Shown: positions 1-7,793 of the stretch, piece after piece
Numbering within the stretch: position 1 is the first letter of the stretch
Layout of the letters: each line of letters starts with the position of its first letter
Assembly: GCF_024448165.1 (NCBI RefSeq)
Contig: NZ_JAMOLN010000114.1
Span: 1-33,356, forward strand
Direction of reading: 5' to 3'
From: Streptomyces longispororuber
Lineage (GTDB): Bacteria > Actinomycetota > Actinomycetes > Streptomycetales > Streptomycetaceae
DNA: 33,356 nt
Notes under the pieces: model-generated
The model's database searches: none
The model's input: the letters and a program-made list of their open reading frames with translations, nothing else
Told to the model about the DNA's origin: nothing
Made by a program: the position numbers and the translations under genes

Positions 1-105
1 CCCGGACACGCTGCGTGATCTTGCAAGCTGCGTTGCTAGGTTGATCGAAGCCAGTGCATCCGATAGTCGCACCAGCAATCACGACACGGGGGAAGGTACT
101 CACCC

Positions 106-624
106 ATGGCATGGGACGAGTGGGAACAAGCCAAGGCGAGCGCGGCCGACCGGCAGTCAACCCATATGCAGTTGAACACGGTCGACGGCGGAGGCCTCGA
201 TGGAAGCAGCGCGGCGCTGCCCGGCAAGACCGGGGACCTGAAGGTCTCGGACCGCGATCTGGCCAAGATCGGCGGCGAGGCGGGCGAGCTCTACCAACTC
301 CTGTGGGACAAGGCCCGCGTCGCCGACGCCAGCAGCACCAAAGCCGCCGCCGACCTCTCGGGACAGGGCTTCTCCGTCGGCTCGGGGCTCCAGCACGTGG
401 CGAACCGCTGGAGCGAGCAGCTGAACTCCCTGATGGACGCGTGCGCCCACATCTCCAACCACATGCAGACCACGAAGAAGGTCCATGCCGGGGACGAGCA
501 CTACATCCAGCGCCAGATGAGCAGCATCGACACCCTGGACCAGGGCTTCGACGAACGCGTCGGCGAAGAGGGCCGCCGCAACCCCGCGTACTACGGCAAA
601 CCCAGCGACAAGAAGGACAGCTGA
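106..624 (+). CDS. WXG100-like helical protein, type VII secretion-associated (172 aa)
   Basis: I do not recognise a characterised homologue. The protein begins MAWDEWEQAK and has no signal peptide or membrane segment. Residues about 50-150 look all-helical, with a Trp-containing turn (RWSEQL, about residues 104-109) between two helices, like the hairpin of ESX/WXG100 proteins, although the exact W-x-G is absent. The ATG follows a purine-rich ribosome site (GGGGGAAGG) about nine bases upstream. Its stop TGA (622-624) shares a base with the ATG of the 778-aa gene, so the two are probably translated together and may form a pair. Codon use is normal high-GC Streptomyces. Inferred role: small secretion partner or chaperone of the downstream protein. 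The reading frame is secure; the function is a guess from context. Confidence 0.85.
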   Translation: MAWDEWEQAKASAADRQSTHMQLNTVDGGGLDGSSAALPGKTGDLKVSDRDLAKIGGEAGELYQLLWDKARVADASSTKAAADLSGQGFSVGSGLQHVANRWSEQLNSLMDACAHISNHMQTTKKVHAGDEHYIQRQMSSIDTLDQGFDERVGEEGRRNPAYYGKPSDKKDS

Positions 625-2960
625 TGGACTTCGACGCGCTGTACCACGCCAACTTCAAGCTCCTCGACGACGCCGTCACGGACTGGGGCCACCTCGTCGA
701 CAACCTGCTGACCCTCAAGACCAAAGCCGAGGACGGCCTGCACAAGGCCGCCAACAAGGCGGACTGGTCCGGCCTCAACTCCCAGGTGACCAAGCGGTTC
801 ATCGGCAAGACCGCCGGCGAGTTCGCGGACGCCCACACGCAGGCCACGACGGTTCACAACATCCTCCGCGACACCCGGGGAGAGCTGAAGAAGTACAAGG
901 GCCAGCTCGAAGAAGCAGTGGAGCGGGGCCGCAAGCAGAACATCACCGTCATCGGCTACGACGGCGGCTTCACGGTCACCTCGAACGTCCCGCCGGAGGG
1001 CCGCGCCCACACCGACAAGGACAACCAGCACGACATCACCGCGCTGCGCGACGAGATCGAGAAGATCCTCAAGAACGCGGCCGAGAGCGACAGCTCCGCG
1101 AACGAGGTCCTCAAGGCGATCGCCGACCAGAGCGAGATGGGCTTCTCGGACGCGAGCTACAAGGACCGGGACGACGCGGCGGCGGCCCTCAAGGAAGCCG
1201 AAGACCTGGCCAAGCTCGCGAAGAAGGACCCCGAGGACCTGACGGCCAAGGACTTCGACCGGATCAATGCCGGACTGCAGAAGTACAAGAACGACGAGCT
1301 GTTCTCGGAACGGTTCGCCACCGCTCTGGGGCCGAAGAAGACGTTGGAATTCTGGACCGGAGTCACCAACCCCTACGAGAATCGCGATCTGTACCTGGCC
1401 CGGAAGGACCAGCTCGACGACCTTCAGAAGAACCTGAGTCTGACACTTGCGAGCGCCTCTCAGAGCGACTCGGCCGCCATGGCCGACTGGAAGCGCACGA
1501 TGATCGACTCGGGCGACAAACGGCTGGGCCCCAACGGCAGCGGCCCGATGGGCTTCCAGGTCATGAGCAATCTCATGCGGGCAGGCAACTACGACGACAC
1601 GTTCATGACCCAGTACGGCGACGCGCTCATGAAGACCGAGCGGCACCTCACCGGCAAGGGCGAGCACGGCAACAACGCCTGGCAGCACATGGGGTCGGAC
1701 CAGCGCCTCAACTTCATGGGCAAGGACGGCGGCGACAGTGGCGACGATCCGCTGACCGGATACCTCAAGGGCCTCTCCAACAGCCCGGACGCGGCCACCG
1801 AGTTCTTCAACCAGGAGTACGTGTCCAAGGAGGACCCGGACAATCCGTTCGAGCATGACACGGACGGCGACGGAAAGATGGGGAAGAAGGAACTCTCCAA
1901 CTTTCAGTACCTCTTCGAGGAGCGGGACTGGCCGCAGGAGACGAGCCTGGAAGGGGACGAACTTCACACAGGGCAGAACAACTTGGCCCTGGCTCTGGAG
2001 GCTGCCACGACTGGGCATCCGGCTGGAGAGTTGCCCACCAAGGACACTCCGGCGCACAACGCAGAACAAAGTAAACTCTTCGAAAGTATCGTCGCTTCTG
2101 TTTCTGAAGATAACGGGCGCCTCACGGACAGCAGTTACATGTCCGACAGTATGGGCCAGATCGCATCAGAGTACCTTCCTGACATCAGCAGGGCACAGAC
2201 CGACGTCGATCCTCATCCCGCTCGGAACGACAGGGACGGCCTCGACGCGTGGAAGCGAATCGAAAACCTCTACCCGGTAGCAGGATCCTCTGCGGAAATG
2301 AATCATCACGACGTCTCCCGATTCCTTTTCGCTGTAGGCCAGAACCCGGAGGGCTACGCGGCCGTTGAAGTCGGCCAGAAGAGCTACATGGCCAATCTGA
2401 TGGACTACCACTTGCGCCCGGACCTGCCGGAGAGCCAACGTCCTCACCGCGACCTAGAGTTGACAGTGCGCGCCATTGCCGAGCACTCGGGAGAGGTCTC
2501 GGGGTCACTGGCGATGGGAAGGCAGCAGGGCGTCTCGGGACCTGCCGATCTCGAGGACAAGGCTTACGACCATGCAGTGGGCCAATGGAAGGGCGCGATT
2601 GCCGGCACCGTTGGAACCGGCATCGGAGTGGGAACCTCATTCATCGCTTCCCCCGCAGTTGGCGCCGGCGTCGGCGGAGCCGCTGGAACTGTAACCAGCG
2701 CCATGCTGGAAGAGCTGTTCAAGGACGCAGAGGGATCCGCAAAAGATAACGCCGGACCCAAAATGGGCGAGGATTGGGAAAACGGGCAGAAAAACAACAT
2801 GACGTACACGAGAAGGGCCGCTTCCGAAGCCGCCCATGCTCACGGCCTCAAGAACCCGGGGGACGCAGCCTCATGGGCAGAGATTGAATCCAGGAAGGGG
2901 TTCCTCGCCGGAGGGTCATATATGGAGCGTGTCGCCCCAGAACTCATCACGGACATTTGA
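624..2960 (+). CDS. large putative type VII-associated effector or structural protein with EF-hand loop (778 aa)
   Basis: It starts at the ATG overlapping the preceding stop (TGATG). The N-terminus (MDFDALYHANFKLLDDAV, to about residue 130) is a long helical stretch of the kind found at the head of WXG/LXG-type exported proteins, without a Sec signal. I believe proteins of this layout are labelled DUF6571 in Streptomyces, but this is from memory. Residues 412-423 form a textbook EF-hand loop (Asp at loop positions 1, 3 and 5, Gly at 6, Glu at 12). Residues about 657-692 are a Gly/Ala/Val-rich hydrophobic segment resembling a glycine zipper or membrane-inserting hairpin. From about residue 470 the codons turn Streptomyces-atypical (AGT, AAA, GAA, TCT) and G+C falls, which suggests a replaced C-terminus. 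A lipoprotein gene follows 28 bases later. No catalytic motif was recognised. Confidence 0.85.
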   Translation: MDFDALYHANFKLLDDAVTDWGHLVDNLLTLKTKAEDGLHKAANKADWSGLNSQVTKRFIGKTAGEFADAHTQATTVHNILRDTRGELKKYKGQLEEAVERGRKQNITVIGYDGGFTVTSNVPPEGRAHTDKDNQHDITALRDEIEKILKNAAESDSSANEVLKAIADQSEMGFSDASYKDRDDAAAALKEAEDLAKLAKKDPEDLTAKDFDRINAGLQKYKNDELFSERFATALGPKKTLEFWTGVTNPYENRDLYLARKDQLDDLQKNLSLTLASASQSDSAAMADWKRTMIDSGDKRLGPNGSGPMGFQVMSNLMRAGNYDDTFMTQYGDALMKTERHLTGKGEHGNNAWQHMGSDQRLNFMGKDGGDSGDDPLTGYLKGLSNSPDAATEFFNQEYVSKEDPDNPFEHDTDGDGKMGKKELSNFQYLFEERDWPQETSLEGDELHTGQNNLALALEAATTGHPAGELPTKDTPAHNAEQSKLFESIVASVSEDNGRLTDSSYMSDSMGQIASEYLPDISRAQTDVDPHPARNDRDGLDAWKRIENLYPVAGSSAEMNHHDVSRFLFAVGQNPEGYAAVEVGQKSYMANLMDYHLRPDLPESQRPHRDLELTVRAIAEHSGEVSGSLAMGRQQGVSGPADLEDKAYDHAVGQWKGAIAGTVGTGIGVGTSFIASPAVGAGVGGAAGTVTSAMLEELFKDAEGSAKDNAGPKMGEDWENGQKNNMTYTRRAASEAAHAHGLKNPGDAASWAEIESRKGFLAGGSYMERVAPELITDI

Positions 2961-2988
2961 GCAGTCTCACATCATACGAGGACCTGAA

Positions 2989-3522
2989 GTGCGCGCTCGC
3001 CAGCTTGTGGTCATGTCATTGGCAGTCACAATGTGCACCCTTGCCAGCTGTTCTGACAATTCGGAACCGGAGCGAAATTATGCCATCCCTAAAGATCTGT
3101 GCGGAATCTCCATCGATTCAACTCTTCTGACACCATTCCTCCCGGAAGGGAAGAGTATTGTCATCAGGGAAGAGGATCCGGTTCCCAGTCAGAAGAATTG
3201 CCAAGTGAACGTGGATGGGAAAGTCGCCTTCATCGCCAGTCAAGAATGGTGGGAGGACGGCGATACCTTGGCACAGGTAGCCGAAGGGAATCCCAAGCTT
3301 GATGGCGCCGAGATCTCCGAGGATGGCCGCCTTATTTACTCGGAAACCGGAGCGGTTAGCTCGGTCGATCCATGCACCAGTCCGGACCATCCCAAGTACA
3401 AACTCTTCACGTCGATCAAGGCGTATGCGGACGGACGCGGCAGTCCGGACGCGATGAAACGTCTGGTCTCTGCGTACACGAAGGCTGTGAAGCAGTCCGA
3501 TACCTGCACTAAGCCTGGGTAG
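2989..3522 (+). CDS. small lipoprotein, possible partner or immunity protein of the preceding gene (177 aa)
   Basis: A GTG start at 2989 is chosen because GAGGA lies six bases upstream and it gives a complete lipoprotein signal: Arg residues at 2 and 4, a hydrophobic stretch, then a lipobox LASC with the lipidated cysteine at residue 21. The internal ATG at 3013 would lose the basic n-region. The mature part (about 157 aa) has several further cysteines that could form disulfides outside the membrane. I recognise no domain; it resembles the many small secreted lipoproteins of Streptomyces. G+C is about 50% in its first 120 bases by my hand count, far below the genome norm, like the end of the gene just upstream. 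That shared composition and the 28-base gap suggest the two were acquired together. Immunity function is inference only. Confidence 0.8.
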   Translation: MRARQLVVMSLAVTMCTLASCSDNSEPERNYAIPKDLCGISIDSTLLTPFLPEGKSIVIREEDPVPSQKNCQVNVDGKVAFIASQEWWEDGDTLAQVAEGNPKLDGAEISEDGRLIYSETGAVSSVDPCTSPDHPKYKLFTSIKAYADGRGSPDAMKRLVSAYTKAVKQSDTCTKPG

Positions 3523-3585
3523 AACTTCGCAATTCGGGCCCACTGGCGCCCACAAAGCATGGAGGTCAGCAGGGAAGACCGGGTT

Positions 3586-3822
3586 GTGAGGCTCACTCGT
3601 CCCAAACTTCTTGTTGCTGCGGGGGTCCTTGCTGACGCTCGCCACCGCGTCGCCAGCACTGGTGCTGTCGGGCGTGTGCAGTGCTCTTTCTCGGCAGAGT
3701 CCGAGCGGTCGTTGCGGGTGACGGCCCGAACGACACGCACAGCCACCGACAAGACATTGCTCGCCTCGATTCGGGGCTACGCGCAGGCCGTCGCCGCCAC
3801 GAAGGCCTGCGCTGGTCTGTGA
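3586..3822 (+). pseudogene. frameshifted remnant of a second small lipoprotein
   Basis: A GTG at 3586, nine bases after AGGGAAG, begins VRLTRPKLLVAAGV, a typical signal-peptide start. The frame is then lost. In the +1 frame the sequence continues as LLTLATASPALVLSG, a good hydrophobic core with a lipobox-like end. The last part returns to the first frame and ends LLASIRGYAQAVAATKACAGL-stop. That ending resembles the C-terminus of the intact lipoprotein just upstream (tandem Tyr-x-x-Ala-Val, then a late Cys). So it looks like an internally deleted, frameshifted paralogue. An alternative reading is one intact 87-aa hypothetical protein starting at 3559, but its N-terminus makes little sense. 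Low to moderate confidence. Confidence 0.45.
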
Positions 3823-3854
3823 CGACCGCCTAGATCGATTGCGAGGCTCCCCTG

Positions 3855-5270
3855 CTAGGAACCGCGGTAGGGGTTGCTCTCCGGGCTGCCACCCGGCGTC
3901 CCCGGACCGTACGGCTGCTGTCCCGTGAACTGCTGTCCACCGTAAGGCTGTTGCTGCGGAGCGCCGTACGGCCCACCGGGATAGCCCTGCTGCACCGGAG
4001 CCCCCGGAGGCGGAGGCGGGACCTGCTGGTCGCCGCGACGGCGCCTGGCCGCCACGAAGGCGACGGCTCCGCCGATCACCACGACTGCCGCGACGCCCAC
4101 GCCGATCCACAGCCCGGTGTTGCCGCCGTCGTCCTTGGCGGCAGCCGCCGCTTCAGGCTTCTCGTCGCTGCCCGTTGCCTTCGAAGCTTCCGGAGCCGGC
4201 GACTTGGCCACCACGGGGAAGTCCGACATCGGGAACTTGTCGGCCGGGCCGGGGTTTCCGGGGTTGGTCAGGGCGATGCGGGGGCGGACGATGCCGTAGC
4301 CGATGCTGTCGTTGCGCTTGGCGCCGTCCGTCGGGCCGCCGATGGTGTTCAGGATGACCTTGAGGACCTGGTTGTTGGTCCAGGAGGGGTGCTTGGACCA
4401 GATGAGAGCTGCACTCGCGGAGGCCAGTGCGCTGGCGTCACTGGTGCCGTGGCTCTTGCAGTAGCCCGTCTTGCCGCCGCAGGCGTGGACAATGTCCATG
4501 CCTGGTGCGGCCACATCCACGTGCGAGGCCTCGTTGGACTCGCTCGTACGCTTGCCGTTCTCGGAGATTGCGCCGACACCCACCACGCCAGGAGTGGCAG
4601 CCGGGTAGTTGACGGAGTTGGTCGTACTGCCGTCATTGCCGGTGGCAGCAAAGATCAAAGACCCCTTACCCAAGGCGTACTTGACCGCATCCGCCAACTG
4701 ATCGGTCAAGGGCTTCTGATCCGGGCTGACCGTCGCTGCACCGTGTGAAACGTTGATGACCTTCGCACCATGGTCCGCTGCGTACCTGATGCCCTGCGCC
4801 ACCTCGGTGAACACCCACTCCGACGACTCTCCGCGGTTGGCGGCCCTTTCGCCGTTGGAGATCCGGACAGGGAGGATCTTGGCTCTCGGGGCAAGGCCGA
4901 AAGCTCCGTTCCCGCCATTGCCCGAACCGGTCCCTGCGATCACTCCGGCGATACCGGTGCCGTGACCGTCGTAGTCCGTGTGCGCATCACCGGTCGCCTT
5001 CTTGGCCAGGTCCTTCCCAGGGAGCACCTGACCTTGCAGGTCCGGGTGATCCGCGTTGACTCCGGTATCCACCACGGCCACCGTGATGCCCTTACCGGTG
5101 CTGGTCTTCCACATCTGGTCAGCCTTCATGGCGTCCAGATGCCACTGCTGCGAGCGGAAGGAGTCCGCCTGGGCGGGGGCCACCGCCACCGTTCCCACCA
5201 ACAGCAGGCCTAGCGCTGCCGAGGCTGCCGCGCCGAAGTTTCTGCGGCGGTTGCTGTTGGTGGGGGGCAT
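3855..5270 (-). CDS. mycP: type VII secretion-associated serine protease (mycosin, S8 subtilisin family, 471 aa)
   Basis: A membrane-anchored subtilisin of the mycosin type, the protease that belongs to ESX/type VII secretion loci and acts on the outer face of the membrane. A signal peptide covers residues 1-35 (likely cut after AQA). The catalytic triad is visible: Asp68 in VVDTG, His103 in GHGTG, Ser277 in HGTSDAS, with oxyanion Asn212 in ATGND. A transmembrane helix spans about 387-408, followed by RRRR and a Pro/Gln/Gly/Tyr-rich cytoplasmic tail; this is the usual mycosin layout. It is the last gene of a three-gene operon and starts three bases after the stop of the WXG gene. The triad is intact, so it should be active. 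Its ESX core must be encoded elsewhere. Confidence 0.93.
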   Translation of the reverse strand: MPPTNSNRRRNFGAAASAALGLLLVGTVAVAPAQADSFRSQQWHLDAMKADQMWKTSTGKGITVAVVDTGVNADHPDLQGQVLPGKDLAKKATGDAHTDYDGHGTGIAGVIAGTGSGNGGNGAFGLAPRAKILPVRISNGERAANRGESSEWVFTEVAQGIRYAADHGAKVINVSHGAATVSPDQKPLTDQLADAVKYALGKGSLIFAATGNDGSTTNSVNYPAATPGVVGVGAISENGKRTSESNEASHVDVAAPGMDIVHACGGKTGYCKSHGTSDASALASASAALIWSKHPSWTNNQVLKVILNTIGGPTDGAKRNDSIGYGIVRPRIALTNPGNPGPADKFPMSDFPVVAKSPAPEASKATGSDEKPEAAAAAKDDGGNTGLWIGVGVAAVVVIGGAVAFVAARRRRGDQQVPPPPPGAPVQQGYPGGPYGAPQQQPYGGQQFTGQQPYGPGTPGGSPESNPYRGS

Positions 5271-5273
5271 GGG

Positions 5274-7055
5274 TTACCTCTCGTCGCTCTTGGTGTCGTC
5301 CGTGACAACGGAAGGCACACTACGGCGTGCGTCCGGCTGCCAGGTGTCCTGATCCTCGGTGACGTAGTCGGGGCGGTCGCTGCCCTGCTCGTCGTCACGG
5401 CGCGTTCCGGGGCGTGATCCGGCCGGCGCTGCGCCGCCATGACCTGCCGCACCCGAGTTCCGGGAACCTTCGCCGCCGGCTCCCGCCCCGCCCTGAGGAC
5501 GGACCAGACCCGATCCCCCCTGGCTGAACGCCTTGGTGTTCGCCCTCTGCTGCTGGCTGGGCGAACCTCCGACGACACCCTTGGCGCCCGTGGCTCCGGC
5601 CGACAGTCGCCCCGGAGTCGTGCCCCGGGACGAGCCGGAACCGGGGTTGGTCGGCCTGCCGCTGATGCCGCTCTGCGGCTGAGCCGACGGGCCTCGCGTG
5701 CCCGTCGTGCCCCGCGTGTTCCCTTCGGCGCCCATGACCGTGCCTCGCGGCATGCCGGTCGTGGACCTGCCTGCTCCCGGTTGCTGGCGCCCACCCGTGA
5801 CACCGCTCTGAGCGGGTCCACGGCCCTGGACCGAGCCGGTGCTCCGGCCCGCTCCTGTCGCGGACTGACCAGGTCCCGTGGTGTTCGTCGGGCGTCCGTA
5901 TGCGTTCGAGGCACCGGGACCCGTCGGGCGGCCCGTGACGCCAGGGGCCGTAGGACGGCCGTTCGCTCCCGGCGTTCCAGGACCAGTGGGACGGCCGGTC
6001 AGGCCCGGGGCGCCAGGTCCGGTGGGACGACCCGTCAGGCCCGGGGCGCCGGGTGCGGTGGGGCGGCCCGTGATTCCGCGGGCCGTCGGACCGGTGGCCG
6101 GGCGGCCGTTCACCGGCGGGACACCGCCGCGAGCAGGCTGATTGGGCGTGCCGGTGATGCCGTAGGCCGGCGGGATCAGCCCGGGGCCGGTCTGGTTCGG
6201 AGCGGTCGGGCCAGGGGTTGTCGGAGGGGCGGAACCGGTCGGCTGCTGTGTCATGGGCGGGAGGGTGTCGACCGAGTCGATTCCCATACGCGTGGGCGTC
6301 TCCGGAACGGCCGGTGCTGCGGCCCCGGCAGATCCACTGACGCCGGGCGCCACGCCCGCCTCAGCACCCGGACGGGCGGCACCACTCACCGCGGCTCCGT
6401 GCGCCGCTGAACCCGTACCTGCGATCGAAGGGGCGCCACCGACGGCGCCTCCCCCTGCACCGCCCCGTCCGGTGCCCAAGTCCTCGCTTCCGTAGAACTT
6501 GCTGGCCTCGGGGTCCTGGATCTTCGACGGCATCGGCGGAAACTTCAAAAGCTCCGGCTTCCGCGCCGCCGCCATCTGCGAAGCAGACAACGAATACGCC
6601 TGCCCCAGCTTCTCCAACTCATCAGCGGTCTGCTGTCGCACCGCCATGTTCTTCGAGAGGATCGTCTGCGCGTCAGGATCGTTGTGCGCGGACCGCGCCG
6701 CGTCGATGTTCGCGTCGACGCCCTTGTCCCGCGGCGCCGAGGTCTTGGCCTTGCCGATCGCCGTGGCCGCCTGGCCGAGCCACTTCGACGTGTCCTGGCT
6801 GTAGTCGCCCATCGCCACGGTCACGTTGGCCAGCTTGCCCGCCCACTGGCGGAAGGAGTCGGCGCCGTCGCCCTTCCACTTCACCCACTGAGGACGGACC
6901 TTGAGCTCGTCGGCGATGGAGTGGATCTCCTTGGCCGCGGCGGACAGCTTGTCCGCCGCCGCCTGGACCGTGCCGGCGTCCGCCTCGTCGAGCCACGCGA
7001 GCATCTGCTCGTGCGTCATGCCGTCGAACGACGTCTTCTTGCCCTGGCCAGCCAT
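5274..7055 (-). CDS. WXG100/PPE-like type VII substrate with Pro/Gly-rich repeat tail (593 aa)
   Basis: The N-terminal about 175 residues are helical and contain the W-x-G turn (W60-K61-G62), the hallmark of ESX substrates. There is no Sec signal. After about residue 190 the protein is low-complexity: Gly/Ala/Pro/Thr/Arg-rich with 12-residue repeats of the form GRPT-x-PG-x-PG-x-x (residues 330-393), then an acidic, Asp-rich end. The architecture (WXG head plus long disordered tail) resembles mycobacterial PPE/EspI-like proteins, though no family can be assigned with certainty. Its ATG overlaps the TAA of the 173-aa gene by one base (TAATG), and it is followed within three bases by the mycosin gene. 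Likely exported by, or a component of, a type VII system, perhaps as a mycosin target; the last point is inference. Confidence 0.88.
   Translation of the reverse strand: MAGQGKKTSFDGMTHEQMLAWLDEADAGTVQAAADKLSAAAKEIHSIADELKVRPQWVKWKGDGADSFRQWAGKLANVTVAMGDYSQDTSKWLGQAATAIGKAKTSAPRDKGVDANIDAARSAHNDPDAQTILSKNMAVRQQTADELEKLGQAYSLSASQMAAARKPELLKFPPMPSKIQDPEASKFYGSEDLGTGRGGAGGGAVGGAPSIAGTGSAAHGAAVSGAARPGAEAGVAPGVSGSAGAAAPAVPETPTRMGIDSVDTLPPMTQQPTGSAPPTTPGPTAPNQTGPGLIPPAYGITGTPNQPARGGVPPVNGRPATGPTARGITGRPTAPGAPGLTGRPTGPGAPGLTGRPTGPGTPGANGRPTAPGVTGRPTGPGASNAYGRPTNTTGPGQSATGAGRSTGSVQGRGPAQSGVTGGRQQPGAGRSTTGMPRGTVMGAEGNTRGTTGTRGPSAQPQSGISGRPTNPGSGSSRGTTPGRLSAGATGAKGVVGGSPSQQQRANTKAFSQGGSGLVRPQGGAGAGGEGSRNSGAAGHGGAAPAGSRPGTRRDDEQGSDRPDYVTEDQDTWQPDARRSVPSVVTDDTKSDER
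5877..6068 (-). repeat. in-frame tandem repeat encoding a GRPT-x-PG motif
   Basis: Five to six imperfect units of mostly 36 bases (12 codons) encode GRPT[A/G]PGAPGLT-like units inside the 593-aa WXG protein. The two best units are nearly identical in DNA. The period is a multiple of three, so copy number can change without breaking the frame. It is a protein low-complexity repeat, not a CRISPR array or mobile element. Confidence 0.75.
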
Positions 7056-7576
7056 TACATGCTCCCGCCGCTGTCGCCGCCACGCTGCTTCTCGGCCTTG
7101 CCCGACCCGCCGGGATCCGCGGCCTGCTTCTCCTTCTCCGGCACGTACTCGCCGCCGTAGTGATCCGTGGTCTCCGCATTGATCGCGGCCAACCGCCGCC
7201 GCACGTCGTCGTCGACGTTGTCGTAACCCTTGTGCGACGCCAGCACCGCGATGCCCATCGCCTCTATCGAGTCCGAGAGGAGGCTCGAGAGGTTCTCCAG
7301 GTCGGCGATCACCGTGTCGTACTGGGTGAACATGCTGTCGGCCTCGTGCCAGCCCTTGTGGCCGCCGCCGAACTTCGTGCGGCCCAGCGGCTCGTGGCCG
7401 ACCTTCTTCGGGCCCGCCGGTGATTCCCTCAGGTCCTTGATCAGCTGGTCGACCCGCTGCTGGAACTTGGTGAACGACTCCAGCTCGGTGACGACGTCAC
7501 CGACCGCGTCCTTCGCCGCCTCGACGACGCCGAACGCCCAGCCGCCCAGGCCACCGCCACCCTTGTCGTCCGCCAT
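7055..7576 (-). CDS. WXG-like helical protein, type VII secretion-associated (173 aa)
   Basis: First gene of the mycosin operon. It starts MADDKGGGGLGGWAFG and has no signal peptide. Helices around residues 18-50 and 75-135 flank a turn with HKGWHEAD, giving the long antiparallel hairpin expected of ESX-family or EspA/EspC-like proteins. The C-terminus is a charged Gly-rich tail. Its TAA stop overlaps the ATG of the WXG-repeat gene (TAATG), so the two are probably made in fixed ratio and may form a heterodimer, as EsxA/EsxB-type partners do. No exact family is recognised. The start ATG at 7576 is the only good one. Confidence 0.82.
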   Translation of the reverse strand: MADDKGGGGLGGWAFGVVEAAKDAVGDVVTELESFTKFQQRVDQLIKDLRESPAGPKKVGHEPLGRTKFGGGHKGWHEADSMFTQYDTVIADLENLSSLLSDSIEAMGIAVLASHKGYDNVDDDVRRRLAAINAETTDHYGGEYVPEKEKQAADPGGSGKAEKQRGGDSGGSM

Positions 7577-7668
7577 CGCGTCCGCCCTCCCCGTTCCCCC
7601 GTGAAGTCCCTTGGATCCCCGTGCCCCGTACGGTCACTGCCGAAGCCAAAGTCAGAAGTCTGGGCACA

Positions 7669-7697
7669 ACTCTAGCCAGGCGCACTGACAGTTCACA
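7669..7697 (-). promoter_or_regulatory. candidate promoter of the WXG-mycosin operon
   Basis: On the - strand a TAGAGT -10-like hexamer (7669-7674) lies 17 bases after a TGTGAA -35-like hexamer (7692-7697), about 95 bases before the start codon of the 173-aa gene. The -35 match is weak. It is the best pair I see in the 217-base gap. Confidence 0.25.
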
Positions 7698-7793
7698 GTC
7701 GCCTCAGGGCAGAGGCAACACACATCACGTCACAGAACGCCACGGCGCGTAACAGTTCGAAACCGAGGCGGTGCGGTCAACAGGCCGTGGGAT

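Noticed and set aside
591..2069. Long open frame (492 codons) on the - strand across the 778-aa gene
   Set aside because: Antisense shadow of a high-GC gene. Its translation is a Val/Leu/Arg-rich string without domain signs, and the + strand frame has the start overlap and an EF-hand.
5877..6068. CRISPR-like array
   Set aside because: The repeats are adjacent, without unique spacers, and code for an in-frame protein repeat.
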